A stretch of DNA of 64,000 nt from Polychytrium aggregatum (Eukaryota; Chytridiomycota; Chytridiomycetes; Polychytriales): positions 1 to 64,000 of the forward strand of contig NW_026516241.1 in assembly GCF_025602895.1 (NCBI RefSeq), read 5' to 3'. A program made the position numbers and the translations under genes. Positions 40,539 to 51,194 of this stretch are shown in pieces. The notes below the pieces were generated by a model. The model was given only the letters and a program-made list of their open reading frames with translations. It made no database searches and was not told the origin of the DNA. Position 1 is the stretch's first letter, and each line of letters begins with the position of its first letter.

Positions 40539-41220
40539 TTACTTTCGCAAAACCAGGTTATCGTCGTACCCGTGGCGCTTCAGGTCTTTCCAGGTCTGAG
40601 GGAGAGAGAGAAGTCAGGGCATGGTCGTTGTCAGAGCAATACATCTCGGACGAGCCAGAACGACCGGTCGACAGCGGTGCTGGCGAGACGGTTCCGGAAC
40701 CCGTGCACAGGGCTTGGATCCAAGTACAGGAGCATGCCTACCTCCTCTGGCTCCGAGAGGGTCTGCATCTGGTACATCTCGAAGAAGCCGATGAGGGTTA
40801 GAGCTCCGTCGTCGGTGCAGTTGAAATACTCTTGGATCTCGTCGATGCTCTCCTGGTCGAACTGGAGGGTGGCCGGCGTTGACAGACACCGACAGCAGAC
40901 AGAGCGGACAAGAAGATCGTAAAGGCGGACAAGAAGATCGTGAGTGACAGATTGTCCCGGACACGGACACGGGAAGAGCGAGAGAGAGCGAGAGAGAGCG
41001 AGCGAGAGCTAGAGACGACGGGAGATGGTTGGGGAGGCAGGGCCGGGGCGATGAGTCTGGAACATACGGGTTTGCCGTTGGTTGCGGTCGCAAAGGCGTT
41101 GAGCTCTTGCAGGTTCAGCGCACCGTCCTGGTCGACATCGAAGCGTGCAAAGATCTCAGTGAGGGCCTTGGCAGCAGCGGGGATCAGGGCGTCTTCGTCG
41201 TCCAGAAGCTCGATGGACAT
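40539..41220 (-). CDS. Small EF-hand calcium-binding protein
   Basis: Three exons, 41220-41068, 40861-40742 and 40595-40539, are all in phase and encode 109 residues. The first EF-hand loop is canonical: FDVDQDGALNLQELNAF (D-x-D-x-D-G...E, residues ~28-39). The second hand (NCTDDGALTLIGFFEMY, ~66-82) has a substituted and probably non-binding loop. The C-terminus TWKDLKRHGYDDNLVLRK resembles small fungal EF-hand pair proteins, with no membrane segment or signal peptide. Role is probably cytosolic calcium sensing, but no partner can be named. Its 5' end faces the GH16 gene, 676 bp away, so the two may share a promoter region. Confidence 0.85.
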
Positions 41221-41896
41221 GGCTACTTGCGGATTGATTGCGACGGTGATGCGGCAGAGGGCGGAAACGCAGCATTGTCGAATCAGAGGCGCTCAAGAAC
41301 CAAGGCGGGGTCACGGGAGCACGGCTGCGCTCTCTGCGCTGTCGGCGAGGACAGAGGAGCGAGCGAGAAGGGCTGTCCGAGGTGTACACAGTCAGCACAG
41401 TGGAGACAGCTGGCACAGTGCAGACAGTCAGCACAATGAATGCAGCTGTGTTGCAGCAAGCACGAGGGACAAGCGGACGAGCACACCGTGCGCAGCACAT
41501 CGATCCACAGTGTCCACAGTGGCCCGCAGAGAGCATACAGCGCGCCACAGATACACCGCTGCGCAGGATGCGCCGCGCGCTGATTGGCGGAGACGCGTGT
41601 GTCGCGCGTGCGTGGACCCCGCACGACCTTGTCCTGATGCTGTGGCGCAGGCCTCACCGCGCGTCACCCCGCCCCATGCATTCCGTGCGCATGTACAGCA
41701 CCAGCCCGCCTTGGCTCCGCCTTGGTTCTGCACGTCCTGCCACCGGCGGCCTTGCTGCCTCTTCTGTCACCGCCGCCAAGTCCCGTAAAGTTATATATGA
41801 GAGCCCCGCCTCTGCCCGCTTTTCGATCTGTTCTTCTCCCGCATCCGAACCGAGCCGAGCCGAGTCTGCCCCCTCCCTGCTTTCCCCCTCAGCACC

Positions 41897-43796
41897 ATGA
41901 AGCTAACTTGGGCATCTGCGCTCGGCGCCCTGGTCTCGCTCGAGGCCGTGCTGTCTGCCGGCATTCCATCCGAGGTCGGCAACTGTCTGACCAAGCGCCA
42001 TTATTTCAACGAAACCAACCGCATTGCTGCCCCTGCCTCCAGCGGCCAGGACCGCCACAGCGTCCCGATCTATCTCGACTACACCAAGTACGACTGGACC
42101 ATCGACTATGCCAAAGAGCACGTCACCGTGAGTATCCGCTCCCTGTCGATCGACTCGTGTGTTCAGTTTGTGTACCGAGGCAGACTCTGCTGTGGTAGAT
42201 TCCGGGTGGCTTGCGGGCGCTGGCCCCACCAGGTCCATCAGCCAGAGAACGGCCCCTTGAGTCAGCCGACCTCGTCACAGCACACCACGGCCCAGCTCAG
42301 CAGGGCCAAGGCCAGGCATCTGGATTCGCGACTGTGTGTGTCTCTCGGCATGTCTCTCCTGATGGGTGTTTCCCGGTGCCAACACCAGCATTTCTAACTC
42401 GTGCACGATCCTGTCCTTGAATCCCGTCTGCGCTCCTGTTGCTACAACGGTCAGTTCGGCGCCAATGGCGGCGTCATGCTGAGTCTCATGCCTCCGGATA
42501 AGTCCAAGGGTATCTTGCAAGGAGGTGGGTGTCGCTGCTGATATGCAGTCCATCGGCAAGGAACGCACTGTGAGCCATTTGGGGTCCGACATCCGATGCC
42601 AGCCACAATGTCCTGATGTTGCCTGGCTCTGTCCCAACGCTCCGCGGGTCTTGCTGACAGCCGGCTCAAAGCTCTCGAGCACACGATACATGCGATATGG
42701 CAAGGTCACGGCCAGACTCAAGTCCATTTCGACAACCCCTGGTGTCGTTACCACATTCATCACCATGTCCGATATCGGCGATGAGCTCGATTTTGAAATT
42801 CTGGGACTCCGACCCACCGCCCCGGAGACCAACGTCTTCTACCATCAGTTCGAGCATCTGCCGCCCTGGAATCTACCCCTGGTCAACCAGCCCAGTGGCG
42901 TCCGCAGTGTGCCCATCTCGATCAGCGGAGATGGCGGCGATTACCACATCTATAGCATTGAGATCAAGGACACGGAGATTGAGTAAGTTGTACTAGGCGA
43001 GGCTTGACCCGTTTTGCCACGCAGATCAATCCAGGAGCCGCCTGCCGAAAGGAGCCCTGCATTCCCGCCACTGACCCATGCCGTCGCGGACGATTTGTCT
43101 CTGCAGCTTCTATGTCGACCAGCAACTGCGCCGCTCGTATGCGAAGAAGGACCAGGCCGATCCCACGGCCCCGGGTGGATTCTGGTTCCCGGACACCCCG
43201 GCCCTGGTCCAGGTCTCGGTCTGGGATGCCACCCAGGTCAGCCAGGGCGTTGCCGAGTGGGCCGGCAGCTCGATCAACTGGGGAATTGCCGATCCCCAGC
43301 ACGGCTTCTACGCAATCTATGAATACATTGACATCCAGGTAAGCGCGCAATGTTCTGTGGTGCAGAACCAGGGATGCATCGAGCGTTCGACCGGGCCAGT
43401 ATTGAGTCCACAACTGACAGTCGAGTTTGCACATCGTTTCGCGTCGCCCTTCTGTGTATGGTGATCGCTTCCCATCAGTGCTATGACGACAAGATGCAGC
43501 CCGTGGCCAAGTGGCCGCTCGACACACTCGACAATGATCCCCAGGGCGGACTTGGCGTCGACGTCCCCATGGATTCGGATGGGCAGGTGCAGGGCGTGCC
43601 CAGCAACATCGGAGTGGCCAACGCCAACATGACGGGCGACACCACGGTCAAGAAGTCCTTGGATTCGCCGTTCAAGGATCCGTCCAGGATCAACCGCGTG
43701 GCCTCGCCGGCTGGCCTTTCCATGACGTCGGTCTACGGGCCGCTGCTCGCGGTTGTCGCCGCGGCCGTCAGCAGCATTTTGCTCCAGCGGATCTGA
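41897..43796 (+). CDS. GH16-family GPI-anchored cell-wall glucanase/transglycosylase-like protein
   Basis: Exons 41897-42127, 42455-42524, 42661-42982, 43107-43338 and 43479-43796 join in phase to 390 residues. A signal peptide covers ~1-20 (LTWASALGALVSLEAVLSAG). The jelly-roll core includes KLSSTRYMRYGKVTARLKS and the catalytic signature GDELDFEILG, matching the family E-x-D-x-E with nucleophile and acid/base glutamates. FYVDQQLRRSY and the aromatic-rich WFPDTPALVQVSVWDA segment complete the cleft. The C-terminus has N-glycosylation sites and a hydrophobic tail (VYGPLLAVVAAAVSSILLQRI) typical of a GPI-attachment signal. Members such as CRH/UTR proteins crosslink chitin to glucan; whether this one hydrolyses or transfers cannot be judged. 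Consistent with the other wall proteins in the window. Confidence 0.88.
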
Positions 43797-44250
43797 TCGG
43801 GCTTTGGGCAACTCGCCCGAGCGTCTCGCTTGGTCTCTGTAGCTGAAGCTGCAGCCGTAGCCGCAACCAGAGACACCGCAGCAACTCACATTCAAAGTCT
43901 CTCTGTCAAAGCACCACCCGCCATATCCCATCGTCCAGGGTCCCATCATCCGTGATCGTGTCCACCACGGCCCCCCCCCAATCCCTCGTGGTCTCGGCTG
44001 CCATGGTTTAATCTTCCATGATTCCGTCTGCCATGGCCATGCGCCATCCTTCTATATCCTCGAATGAGCGCCCAGTAACGAGGCACATCCCGCTAATAGA
44101 GCTGAACTTGATTCACACCACACGCAGCCATCCATCCCGAGACAGAGCGAGTGCTCATAACGGCCAGCAGCGGGGCTCTGTGATTCGCTACCGGCGGGTG
44201 GAACCTGTACCCAGGCAGTGGTCACTATCAATATTGATATCGGCCCCTGA
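43797..44250. other. Intergenic region, nothing supported
   Basis: 3' flank of the GH16 gene and 3' flank of the Fanzor element. No gene recognised. Confidence 0.45.
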
Positions 44251-44345
44251 AAACGGGAAAGCCGCAATTGACAGCGTAGTATGTGATGTGCTTGCGCCAA
44301 GCAAAGCCATACGAAATACATCAAATCACTTTGGCCGCCTCCGAG
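44251..44345 (-). ncRNA. Candidate Fanzor guide-RNA scaffold / right end of element
   Basis: The ~80 bases after the Fanzor stop codon are conserved in the deleted relatives at 10.8, 51.6 and 58.7 kb, although they are non-coding there. Conserved blocks are the CGGAGGC-CCAAAGTGAT stretch at the stop, a short hairpin (44290-44302, GCTTG-GCG-CAAGC on the minus strand), CATCACATACTACGCTG, then an inverted-repeat-like end (44251-44261). Fanzor and TnpB guide RNAs are known to come from the 3' end of the gene and its flank. Transcription is not shown; the same conservation could simply reflect transposon-end recognition. Confidence 0.45.
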
Positions 44346-45348
44346 TGAACACCACCAGTCGTTCTCCGGTCTCCACAATCGACCTGCACACTGTGATCAT
44401 GTTGCGCGCCGCATTGACGTCGCGATTCCACACTGTCCGGCAGCTGGGATTCTTGCAGCTCCTGACAAAGTGGGAATTCGCAACACTGGGCGCATCGAGT
44501 CCTTCCAACCGAACTGGCTCCAGGCACTTGGAGCACACTTGCGAGGTGTTGAACTCGTTCGTCGAGGCCACCTTGACGCTTCCATGATGGTGAGTGGGAC
44601 GGCGTCGGTGGTGCTCGAATTGCTCAAAGTACCGAGCAAACCGCTGCCTCCGAGGGCTGGATGCATAGCCCTTGCCTTGTCGCCATGACGCATTGCCAAA
44701 GGCGATCACCACATCGGTCCGTATCGGGACGTGCTTCAGGACGGCCTTGCACATCCTGTCGACGGCCACTTGGCGCCTCTTGTGGCCTGTGAATCGATGG
44801 TGACGGGCCTTCTTGCCAAGGTGGAAGTCGAGCTGCACTCGCAGCTCCGGTCGCAGGACATGGGTGAGATGGACCTTGAAAGCCTCCGAGGACGACACCT
44901 TGGGCGAGGGAGTGGTCGACATCCAGGTCTCGATGCTGAGTCGATACTTCATGGTGTTGTGCCACTTGGTGTTGGACGTATGGCCACACATTTGCTGGTA
45001 GTGACCATTGGAGAATGAGACCACCTCGTCTTGGTGGCCCGGTGCTTGGATGACCGCCGTGAAGATGGAGCCGACTCCAGGATCGATGCCAATCCAAGTG
45101 GTGCGATCGGGGTCTGGGTTGCCGATGTGGGCCTGGATGCGCTGCTCGGCAGTCGGAGGAGGCTCGGAGGCCTCGGTGCGATCGGTTCGACGCACAAACT
45201 TGACGAGGCCGATGGTGCATCCAATGCCATCGGTGCTGATCTCGTAGTTGAACAGCTTCTTGTCCCTGACCCGCTCTTGGAAGTGGGAACTACGCAGCTT
45301 GAAGCAACTGCGCCAGAGACGATCCTGGTTGTTGACACCGTCCGTCAA
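44326..45348 (-). CDS. Fanzor (eukaryotic TnpB-like) RNA-guided nuclease, RuvC-containing C-terminal part
   Basis: 340 open codons. The frame holds a WED-like strand (FNYEISTDGIG, ~33-43) and RuvC-I WIGIDPGVGS with catalytic Asp (~89). VVIAFGNASW (~213-222) stands where RuvC-II lies but lacks the canonical Glu. NEFNTS carries the relocated Glu (~265) described for Fanzors. A zinc ribbon follows (CSKC ~272-275, CKNPSC ~298-303), then RuvC-III NRDVNAARNM with Asp (~310). So a full D-E-D set is present. The frame begins after a TGA at 45361 with no ATG before residue 120, and the N-terminal recognition lobe is not visible upstream. It is therefore either a 5'-truncated copy or a last exon. Acidic and zinc residues appear intact, so recent decay is limited to the 5' side. 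Confidence 0.82.
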   Translation of the reverse strand: MTDGVNNQDRLWRSCFKLRSSHFQERVRDKKLFNYEISTDGIGCTIGLVKFVRRTDRTEASEPPPTAEQRIQAHIGNPDPDRTTWIGIDPGVGSIFTAVIQAPGHQDEVVSFSNGHYQQMCGHTSNTKWHNTMKYRLSIETWMSTTPSPKVSSSEAFKVHLTHVLRPELRVQLDFHLGKKARHHRFTGHKRRQVAVDRMCKAVLKHVPIRTDVVIAFGNASWRQGKGYASSPRRQRFARYFEQFEHHRRRPTHHHGSVKVASTNEFNTSQVCSKCLEPVRLEGLDAPSVANSHFVRSCKNPSCRTVWNRDVNAARNMITVCRSIVETGERLVVFTRRRPK

Positions 45349-46134
45349 CCGACCGCGGATTCATTCCAACTTTTGCTGCACCTTTGGTCTACAGCGTGTA
45401 TTCATATTCGAGATGAGCAGCCGCGAGTGGCCTGAAGAGTTGATAGTGGAGTGCTTGTGCGCGGAGCCCGTCCCCGATTCGGCGACACACTGGCGGACAG
45501 AGCATTTCTGTGCGTGTTCTGGCTCGGGACTGCTCTGGTGGCGCGGCTGTGCCGTGACGCGGTTCAATGCATGTCGCGCAATTGATGCGCGTCACAGACA
45601 CAGTGGCCTCATGGGCCGCACAACACGGGGCTCTGGCGGCTCAGCTCACAAAAACGACAGCGGCGGGTCGCTTCGGGGATTGTTGCAACTGGGGCTGTCG
45701 TTGATGAAGTCGTTGTCGTTAATGAGGCAACAGCGCCGATGGTCATTACAGCATTCAAAGTTGTCGCAACCGAGTTATCGCAACCGAGTTATCACAACCG
45801 AGCTATCACAGCCGAGTTATCACAACCGAGTTACCATAGCCCACAGCAGCATATCCCAACCCGCGGCCACCGCCTGTTCCACAACGGCCAATCCGCCCAG
45901 GCACTTCTGCAACCGCACCCCGCCCGGTCCTGGATTTATTCGCATCCGCCGTCGCCGTCCTTCGGGTTTGTCTTCTCCCTGTCCGCCCCGTCTGCCCTGT
46001 CGATATACCCTGCTTCTCGCCTCCGTCGGGGCCAGTCTCCGCCAGCCGTCTGCAAGCACCACCGCTCCGACTCGCCTCGTCCATCGAAACCATCCTCGTC
46101 TCTATCGTCCGCATCCGCTTCTCCATCGCCCTCC
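45349..46134. other. Region upstream of Fanzor and of the first LURP-like gene
   Basis: Open minus-strand frames here (e.g. 45361-45567, same frame as Fanzor but ended by TGA) do not resemble a Fanzor N-terminus. Contains the 14-bp minisatellite at 45766-45840. Presumably includes the LURP-like gene promoter. Confidence 0.4.
45766..45840. repeat. 14-bp minisatellite (CAACCGAGTTATCA)n
   Basis: About five direct copies with single-base variants (CGCAACCGAGTTAT, ACAGCCGAGTTAT) about 300 bp upstream of the LURP-like gene start. Confidence 0.82.
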
Positions 46135-47881
46135 ATGGACCATTTCCACAGCCACTGGCTCGGAGTCGTCGGCTCCAGCGACCAGAGAGCCCCGTCCGCC
46201 TCGTTCCAGGACTTTATCTCGTCCATCGATGTTGTCCTGCGAAGCGACCCCAATGCCCGCCTTTACTGCCACTTCCCAGCACTCCCGCCCTATAGCCCGC
46301 TGCCGCCCGACTATGACCAAGCCATCCAGTCGGCTCCCGTATACGGCTTCCTGCCACCCGAACCTCCAACCGCCGAGAGCCTGCCCAAAATCACCTGGGA
46401 TCCGACGATCGACTCGGCTCCAAGCTCCTCCGAGACAACCCCGAGCTCCGGCCAGCCGGGGAGCTCCCTCGCCGTCGCTGCCGCCACCGCCATGGCCATC
46501 CCAACACCCAACACCCGGCCCGACATCCCGCCGTCAGTGGTCTCGGCGTCGCCAACTGCCCGGACGCTGAGATCGATCCGGTCCAAAATCTCTGCCCTGA
46601 GCCTCTCGAGCCTCCTGTCCATCGGTAGCGAGTCTCGACTGGCCAGCCAGTCCGAACCATCGCTCCTGTCGTCGTCGCTCCGAAGCCAGGCCTCCCGCCC
46701 CAACCTCACAGCTCTGGCGCGGCCAGAATCGCCCGAGGGTTCCTCCAGGCCTGCCGCCGGCAGCTCGGCCATTGCATTGACACAAGCCCGCACGCTGCGG
46801 CATCGAATCTCGGACGATCTGCATCTGCTCTTCCGTGGCACGGTCTCGCCCATGATCCGCCGCCAGCGCTCGTCTCCAGCCATGTCCGAGGCCGAGAACA
46901 GCTACATGTCCCTGACAACCGCCATCACCACCCTCAAGCCCAGCCGGCTGATCCTTTCCAAGAAACACCATATACGCCACGTCTTTGATGCGGATGGCAA
47001 CGTGATCTGTCGAGTGCAGCAGGGGCGCGAGGTCGGTCTCTACGAGTTGGTCGACAACAAGAAAGCCAAGCTGGCTCAGCTGGAATACAAGGTGAGCCTG
47101 CGATGGACAATGACCTTTCCGGCGCAAGTCCTCGCTGCAAGCCCAAATACAACGCACTGGCGGTCGCACGCCACTGAGAATGCCAGACAGCTGCTGATTC
47201 TCATTTCTTTCTGTTGGTTGTCCATGCAGATCACGCCCGAGAGCACCACCTATCTTGGAAAGGTCATCATCAGCTCGCTGGTCCGAGATTGCTGGATCGA
47301 GAAGGGCACCATTACGATCCAGAAGCGCATATCGTCTCCAGAGCTCAAGGGTGCCCGGTATATGTTGAGCCACGTCGATAGTCTGGAGCCATTTTTCATC
47401 ACCAGTAAGCAACCGCCCGTGCACGACTCCCGCGCCAAACAAATGTTGCCTCTGTTGCCTCTGTTGCCTCTGTTGCCCATGCCGCTTCCGCTGCACGCAT
47501 ACACCGCATATCGCATCGCTCCCCCCATCTCTCCCCCTTGTCTGTGCTGTCACTCCTTCGATCACTTTGCTGTGGATAAGCCAACTGGACTGGTTCTAAA
47601 TGCGCCCACTCTCGATCGCCCCGGGTCTGTCGCTATGACCAGTCGCCGAGTACAAGGTCAGCCGAAATCGATACATGATGCTCCGCCAGGTCGGCACGGC
47701 CACGATCATTGGTGCCTTCAAGCTGCCGTTTGGCCAGAACACGTGCGAGATGATGGTCGACGTCGACACCTGCCACCGCGGAAGTTACCCGACCGCCGAG
47801 ATGATGATTGCCCTGATGATGCTCACAGACCTGTTCATGATCCAGAGAACTTCGGCCCTCACCGCGACCACGTTTATGTAG
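46135..47881 (+). CDS. LURP-one/tubby-like domain protein with PPxY-type N-terminus (paralogue 1)
   Basis: Exons 46135-47091, 47230-47404 and 47643-47881 are in phase and give 456 residues. N-terminal half: SFQDFISSIDVVLRSDPNAR, then PPDYDQAIQSAPVYG (PPxY motif) and long Ser/Pro-rich disorder (~95-250). C-terminal half, from ~265: a repetitive beta-strand pattern (RLILSKKHHIRHVFDADGNVICRV, VGLYELVDNKKAKLAQLEYK, WIEKGTITIQKR, RYMMLRQVGTATIIGAFKL) ending in a hydrophobic helix (MMIALMMLTDLFM). This is the architecture of LURP-one-related/tubby-C-terminal-like barrels, though identity is by pattern only. No signal peptide. The PPxY could recruit WW-domain ubiquitin ligases. The start is at the first ATG that precedes the region shared with its paralogue at 49444. 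Confidence 0.7.
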
Positions 47882-47887
47882 CCATTT

Positions 47888-47970
47888 TTGAAACGGGACA
47901 CCCTGTTTTGTCCAGGACTGTCGGTTTGTTTGTTTTTTCTGGTCCTGAATACACACTCGCCCATTGCCCG
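47888..47970 (+). mobile_element. Left-end copy of the Fanzor-associated dispersed element
   Basis: Begins GAAACGGGACACCCTGTTTTG seven bases after the stop codon of the upstream gene, followed by a T-rich stretch, TTTTTTCTGGTCCTGAATACAC and CCCATTGCCCGTCATGACC. It matches the 28941 and 10987 copies on the other strand. No right end recognised. Confidence 0.6.
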
Positions 47971-49443
47971 TCATGACCAAATAGCGTGCCCGCGGTGTCT
48001 GGAAGGCCAAGGACTTGAGAAGGTCCTGACATCGAGCAGTCACAGCGGTGTTGATATGGTCGAGTGAATGCACCACACCCCCACATCAAGACATCAATGT
48101 CAGTCGGTCGTCGCCGCATGAGATCGACCGGGCGTATTCAAGGCGATACTCCCGAAACCAACGAAACGAAGCGATTGCCAACCAGGATGGAGAAAGTCGC
48201 ACATCGCTCAGCCCACCGGGGCTAACGGAAGTTCGGCAGGCTTCAGGCCTCTGATGTCAGCGAAACGTAGGGACTATCCCGTCGTTTTCTGGCATGACTG
48301 TCACCGCAAAATGGAATGCAATGGGCCGCTCCCAGTCGCTCGCTTCCGCCCGCCCGGATGTTGATGTGTACCGGTGTATCATGCGCGGTTTCACGGGCGA
48401 GCAGTCCCACTGCGATTGTCCTGCGGTTGTGCGATTGCGGTGGTGTCCGCACGAACGGAAAGACACTCCACGACAGCCGGCCGCATGCGCATGCCGGAGG
48501 TGGCCGGCGTGCTGTTGAACGATCCCCACGTCGAGCGACATGCATCCCACCAGCCGCACCGCCGGCCGCACCACAAGAGCAATCCAACACACCACCCACC
48601 GCCGGAGCACGCCAAGTACATCGCAGGACAGGCGCTTGTTTGTCACGCAGCGCCGCCGGGCGAGCGACATTTCCGCCCAAACGATGCTCGTCGGCTGCAG
48701 GCATCGATCCCACCCAACCCGATGCGCCTGCCTGCCTGCCCGCATCGTCTCTGCGCTTGCGATCCTCTGTCGTCAGCGCTTTTCTTCCCCATCCATCAAC
48801 AGTGCCTGGGCTGTTGTTCGCAGCCGCACGGCCCTGTGGCAGTGGTGCGGCCCGCCACGTGGCGGCGCAAATGTCGCGCAGCGGGTCATACCACGGGATG
48901 CTGCGCACAGGGCACGCGTACATGTCCTTGTTCCGTCCGCGCTGCCCAGCGCCCCGTTCGGCCGCCCAGGCCGCTGCTGGACCCGGCACCACCGCAGAGC
49001 GTCGCGGACAGGACGCACGGCCGAACGACGCAAGACAAAGACGCTGGACCGAAGGTGCAATAGACGGCAGTAGACCGGGGGGGGCGAATGCCGATCCGGT
49101 GTGTGTCGATTGCTGATATCGATGCCGGTGTGTGTCGATTGCTGATATCGATGCCGGTGTGTTCTGTCGATTGCCAATGCCGATGCCGGTGTCTGTCGAT
49201 TGCCAATGTCGATGCCGCCAACACACCGCCTCGGTGAAACGCAGGTGTACAAGACGGCAGCACAGCAGGACAGAGGCCAGGACAAGGGCAGCGCAGGACA
49301 GAGGGACAGAGGGAGGGACAGAGGGACAGGGACGGCAACCGTCGTCCGTGCCATTCCTCCACCCTGCGTCTCCTCCTTTGCGCTCTGCCCATCCATCGGA
49401 CCTGTTCGTCTCGCTCCATCGCTGCCCTCCTTCCCTCGCCGCA
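47971..49443. other. Intergenic region, GC-rich, nothing supported
   Basis: A long minus-strand open frame (48243-49520) overlaps the 5' end of the next gene and lacks domain content. 49095-49215 contains tandem GATATCGATGCCGGTGTGTGTC-like repeats. The rest presumably includes the promoter of the paralogue. Confidence 0.45.
49095..49215. repeat. ~31-bp direct repeats with CGATGCCGGTGTGT core
   Basis: Four to five imperfect copies of TGTGTCGATTGCTGATATCGATGCCGG-type units about 230 bp upstream of the 49444 start codon. Confidence 0.75.
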
Positions 49444-51194
49444 ATGTCGACCGTCGTCCAGGCGACATACTCGCTGCGGCCCAGCGAGTATGCCCCCTCC
49501 AACAACAGCCAATCCTCCATGCAGTTTGTTGGTCAGAGCATCACCTTCCGCGAGTTCATCCAGTCTCTCGACACCTTCATCACCCGCCTCGATGTCGACC
49601 ACATCAACTTCTGCCAGCCTCCGGTGCTGCCCCGATACAGTCCGTGTCCGCCGTCCTACGACGAGGCTATTGTCGATGCCCCTGTCTACTCCACCTACGA
49701 ACGTCCCGCTGCCCCGCTGCCGCTGCCGACCCTGCCCTCGGACGCTACGGCCACCAACTCGGATCCAGAGCCGGCCGATGGAGCCAACTCTGGTGCCAAG
49801 GGCCTGGGCTTGGGCTTGCGCAAGTCGCTTCGCAATATCCGGGATCGTCTCAACCCCGTCGGCAGCCGGGCCCGGTCACGATCTCTTGGTGCTCGAGCGC
49901 CTCTGTCGCCGTCCTTTGCCTCGATAACCCTTCCCGACATTGACGAGTCGGCCCTGCCGCCTGCCTCCCCGCCCCTCCCGTCTCGGCTCCTCACCTCAAC
50001 CCGACTGCAGCGCACCCGCTCGGTGCCCCTAGGGCCTCTCACCCAAGGCCCGCCATCCGCTGTGCCTGCCGTCCCCGCTGTCCCCGCTGTTCCCATCGCT
50101 TCGGACATGACGCCGATCGATGCTGTTGTTGGCTGGAAGGAGCATCGCCTTCTGATGACCCAAAACGGACACCGCGGCACCACCGTGCTGTTCTCCAACC
50201 TCGACGATGACATCCAGCTCAAGGCACAAAGAGTGTCGCTCAAGTCGGGGCACGACTTTGTCTATGAAATCCTCAACACCCACCGACAGAAAGTATCGCG
50301 GTTCACATACGTGGTAGGAGCTGAATCGCGGCTGCATTCGGTCGTGTGGAGAGGGAGGCCTCGCGGCTGTATCTTGGCCAGCCGGGTTGGCGTGGACCAG
50401 GGACGCCTCCGTCACCGGCGTCCCGTTAACGCTGTTCCACTCGCCATCAGGTGCCCACACACAACGGTACAGTCCAGTCCGTGCTGATCCAGACCTTCTT
50501 CAATGGAAGTGTGTTTCTCCGAGGGAACATCACGATCCAGCAAAAGTTCACCGTCAACGGAGCCCACGGCGCGCGATACATCATGACGCACCAGGATCTG
50601 GAGGACCCGATATTCATCACCGGTAGGTTGAGTCCCACCAGTGCGGTCAGCTTGGGTGCGAGCAACGTCGCTGTTATTCACGCTCCCGGACGCGTGTTGA
50701 TGCCGATGCCGATGCCGATGCCGATGCCGATGCTGATGCCGATGCCGATGCCGATGCCGATGCCGATGCTGATGCCGATGCCGATGCCGATGCTGATGCC
50801 TATCCATCCACAGTCATCAAAGACAAGTCGGCGGGCATGCGCAACTTGGTGGTGCGTAAGTGTGGCAGCGGCTATCTGCTCGCGGGCCACTACTATCTGG
50901 ACGCATACGTCATGAGCGAGCTGTACATCAACTATGCTGCATGCGAAAGGTATGTCGGAACGCTCATCAGTCCCACAAGCACTGGTCACTGTCTGTGTTT
51001 GCACCCACTGCGCCCGCACTTGGTTTCTGATACTGACCAACTTCTGGATTATATCACTCTGCTCTCCATTCGCCCTCGCCATTGTCTCTTCGCGTCCTGC
51101 GCTTGACACCGGGGGGGGGGACCATAGGCGCTCAGAACCGACCATGGAAATTGCTATGTGCATCATGCTGCTGACGAGCCTCTTCATGCCCTGA
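49444..51194 (+). CDS. LURP-one/tubby-like domain protein with PPxY-type N-terminus (paralogue 2)
   Basis: Exons 49444-50313, 50451-50622, 50814-50949 and 51128-51194 are in phase and give 414 residues. Parallels paralogue 1 throughout: SITFREFIQSLDTFITRLDVDH, PPSYDEAIVDAPVYS (PPxY), Ser/Pro disorder, then WKEHRLLMTQNGHRGTTVLFS, VSLKSGHDFVYEILNTHRQKVSRFTYV, GNITIQQKF...RYIMTHQDLEDPIFIT, MRNLVVRKCGSGYLLAGHYYL and TMEIAMCIMLLTSLFMP at the end. The two genes share two intron positions (after the ..SRFTY/LEYK strand and after ..FIT); paralogue 2 has one more intron near the C-terminus. The third intron (50623-50813) contains a GATGCC array. Function unknown. Confidence 0.72.
50699..50801. repeat. 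(GATGCC)n hexanucleotide array in an intron
   Basis: Seventeen or so hexamers GATGCC with some GATGCT, inside intron 50623-50813 of paralogue 2. Open as MPMPMP but removed by GT-AG splicing that keeps phase. Confidence 0.88.

Noticed and set aside
48243-49520. Minus-strand open frame of 425 codons
   Set aside because: Overlaps the 5' end and likely promoter of the 49444 gene, has a low-complexity Ala/Arg/Pro composition and repeat-derived stretches, and shows no domain, signal or splice logic.
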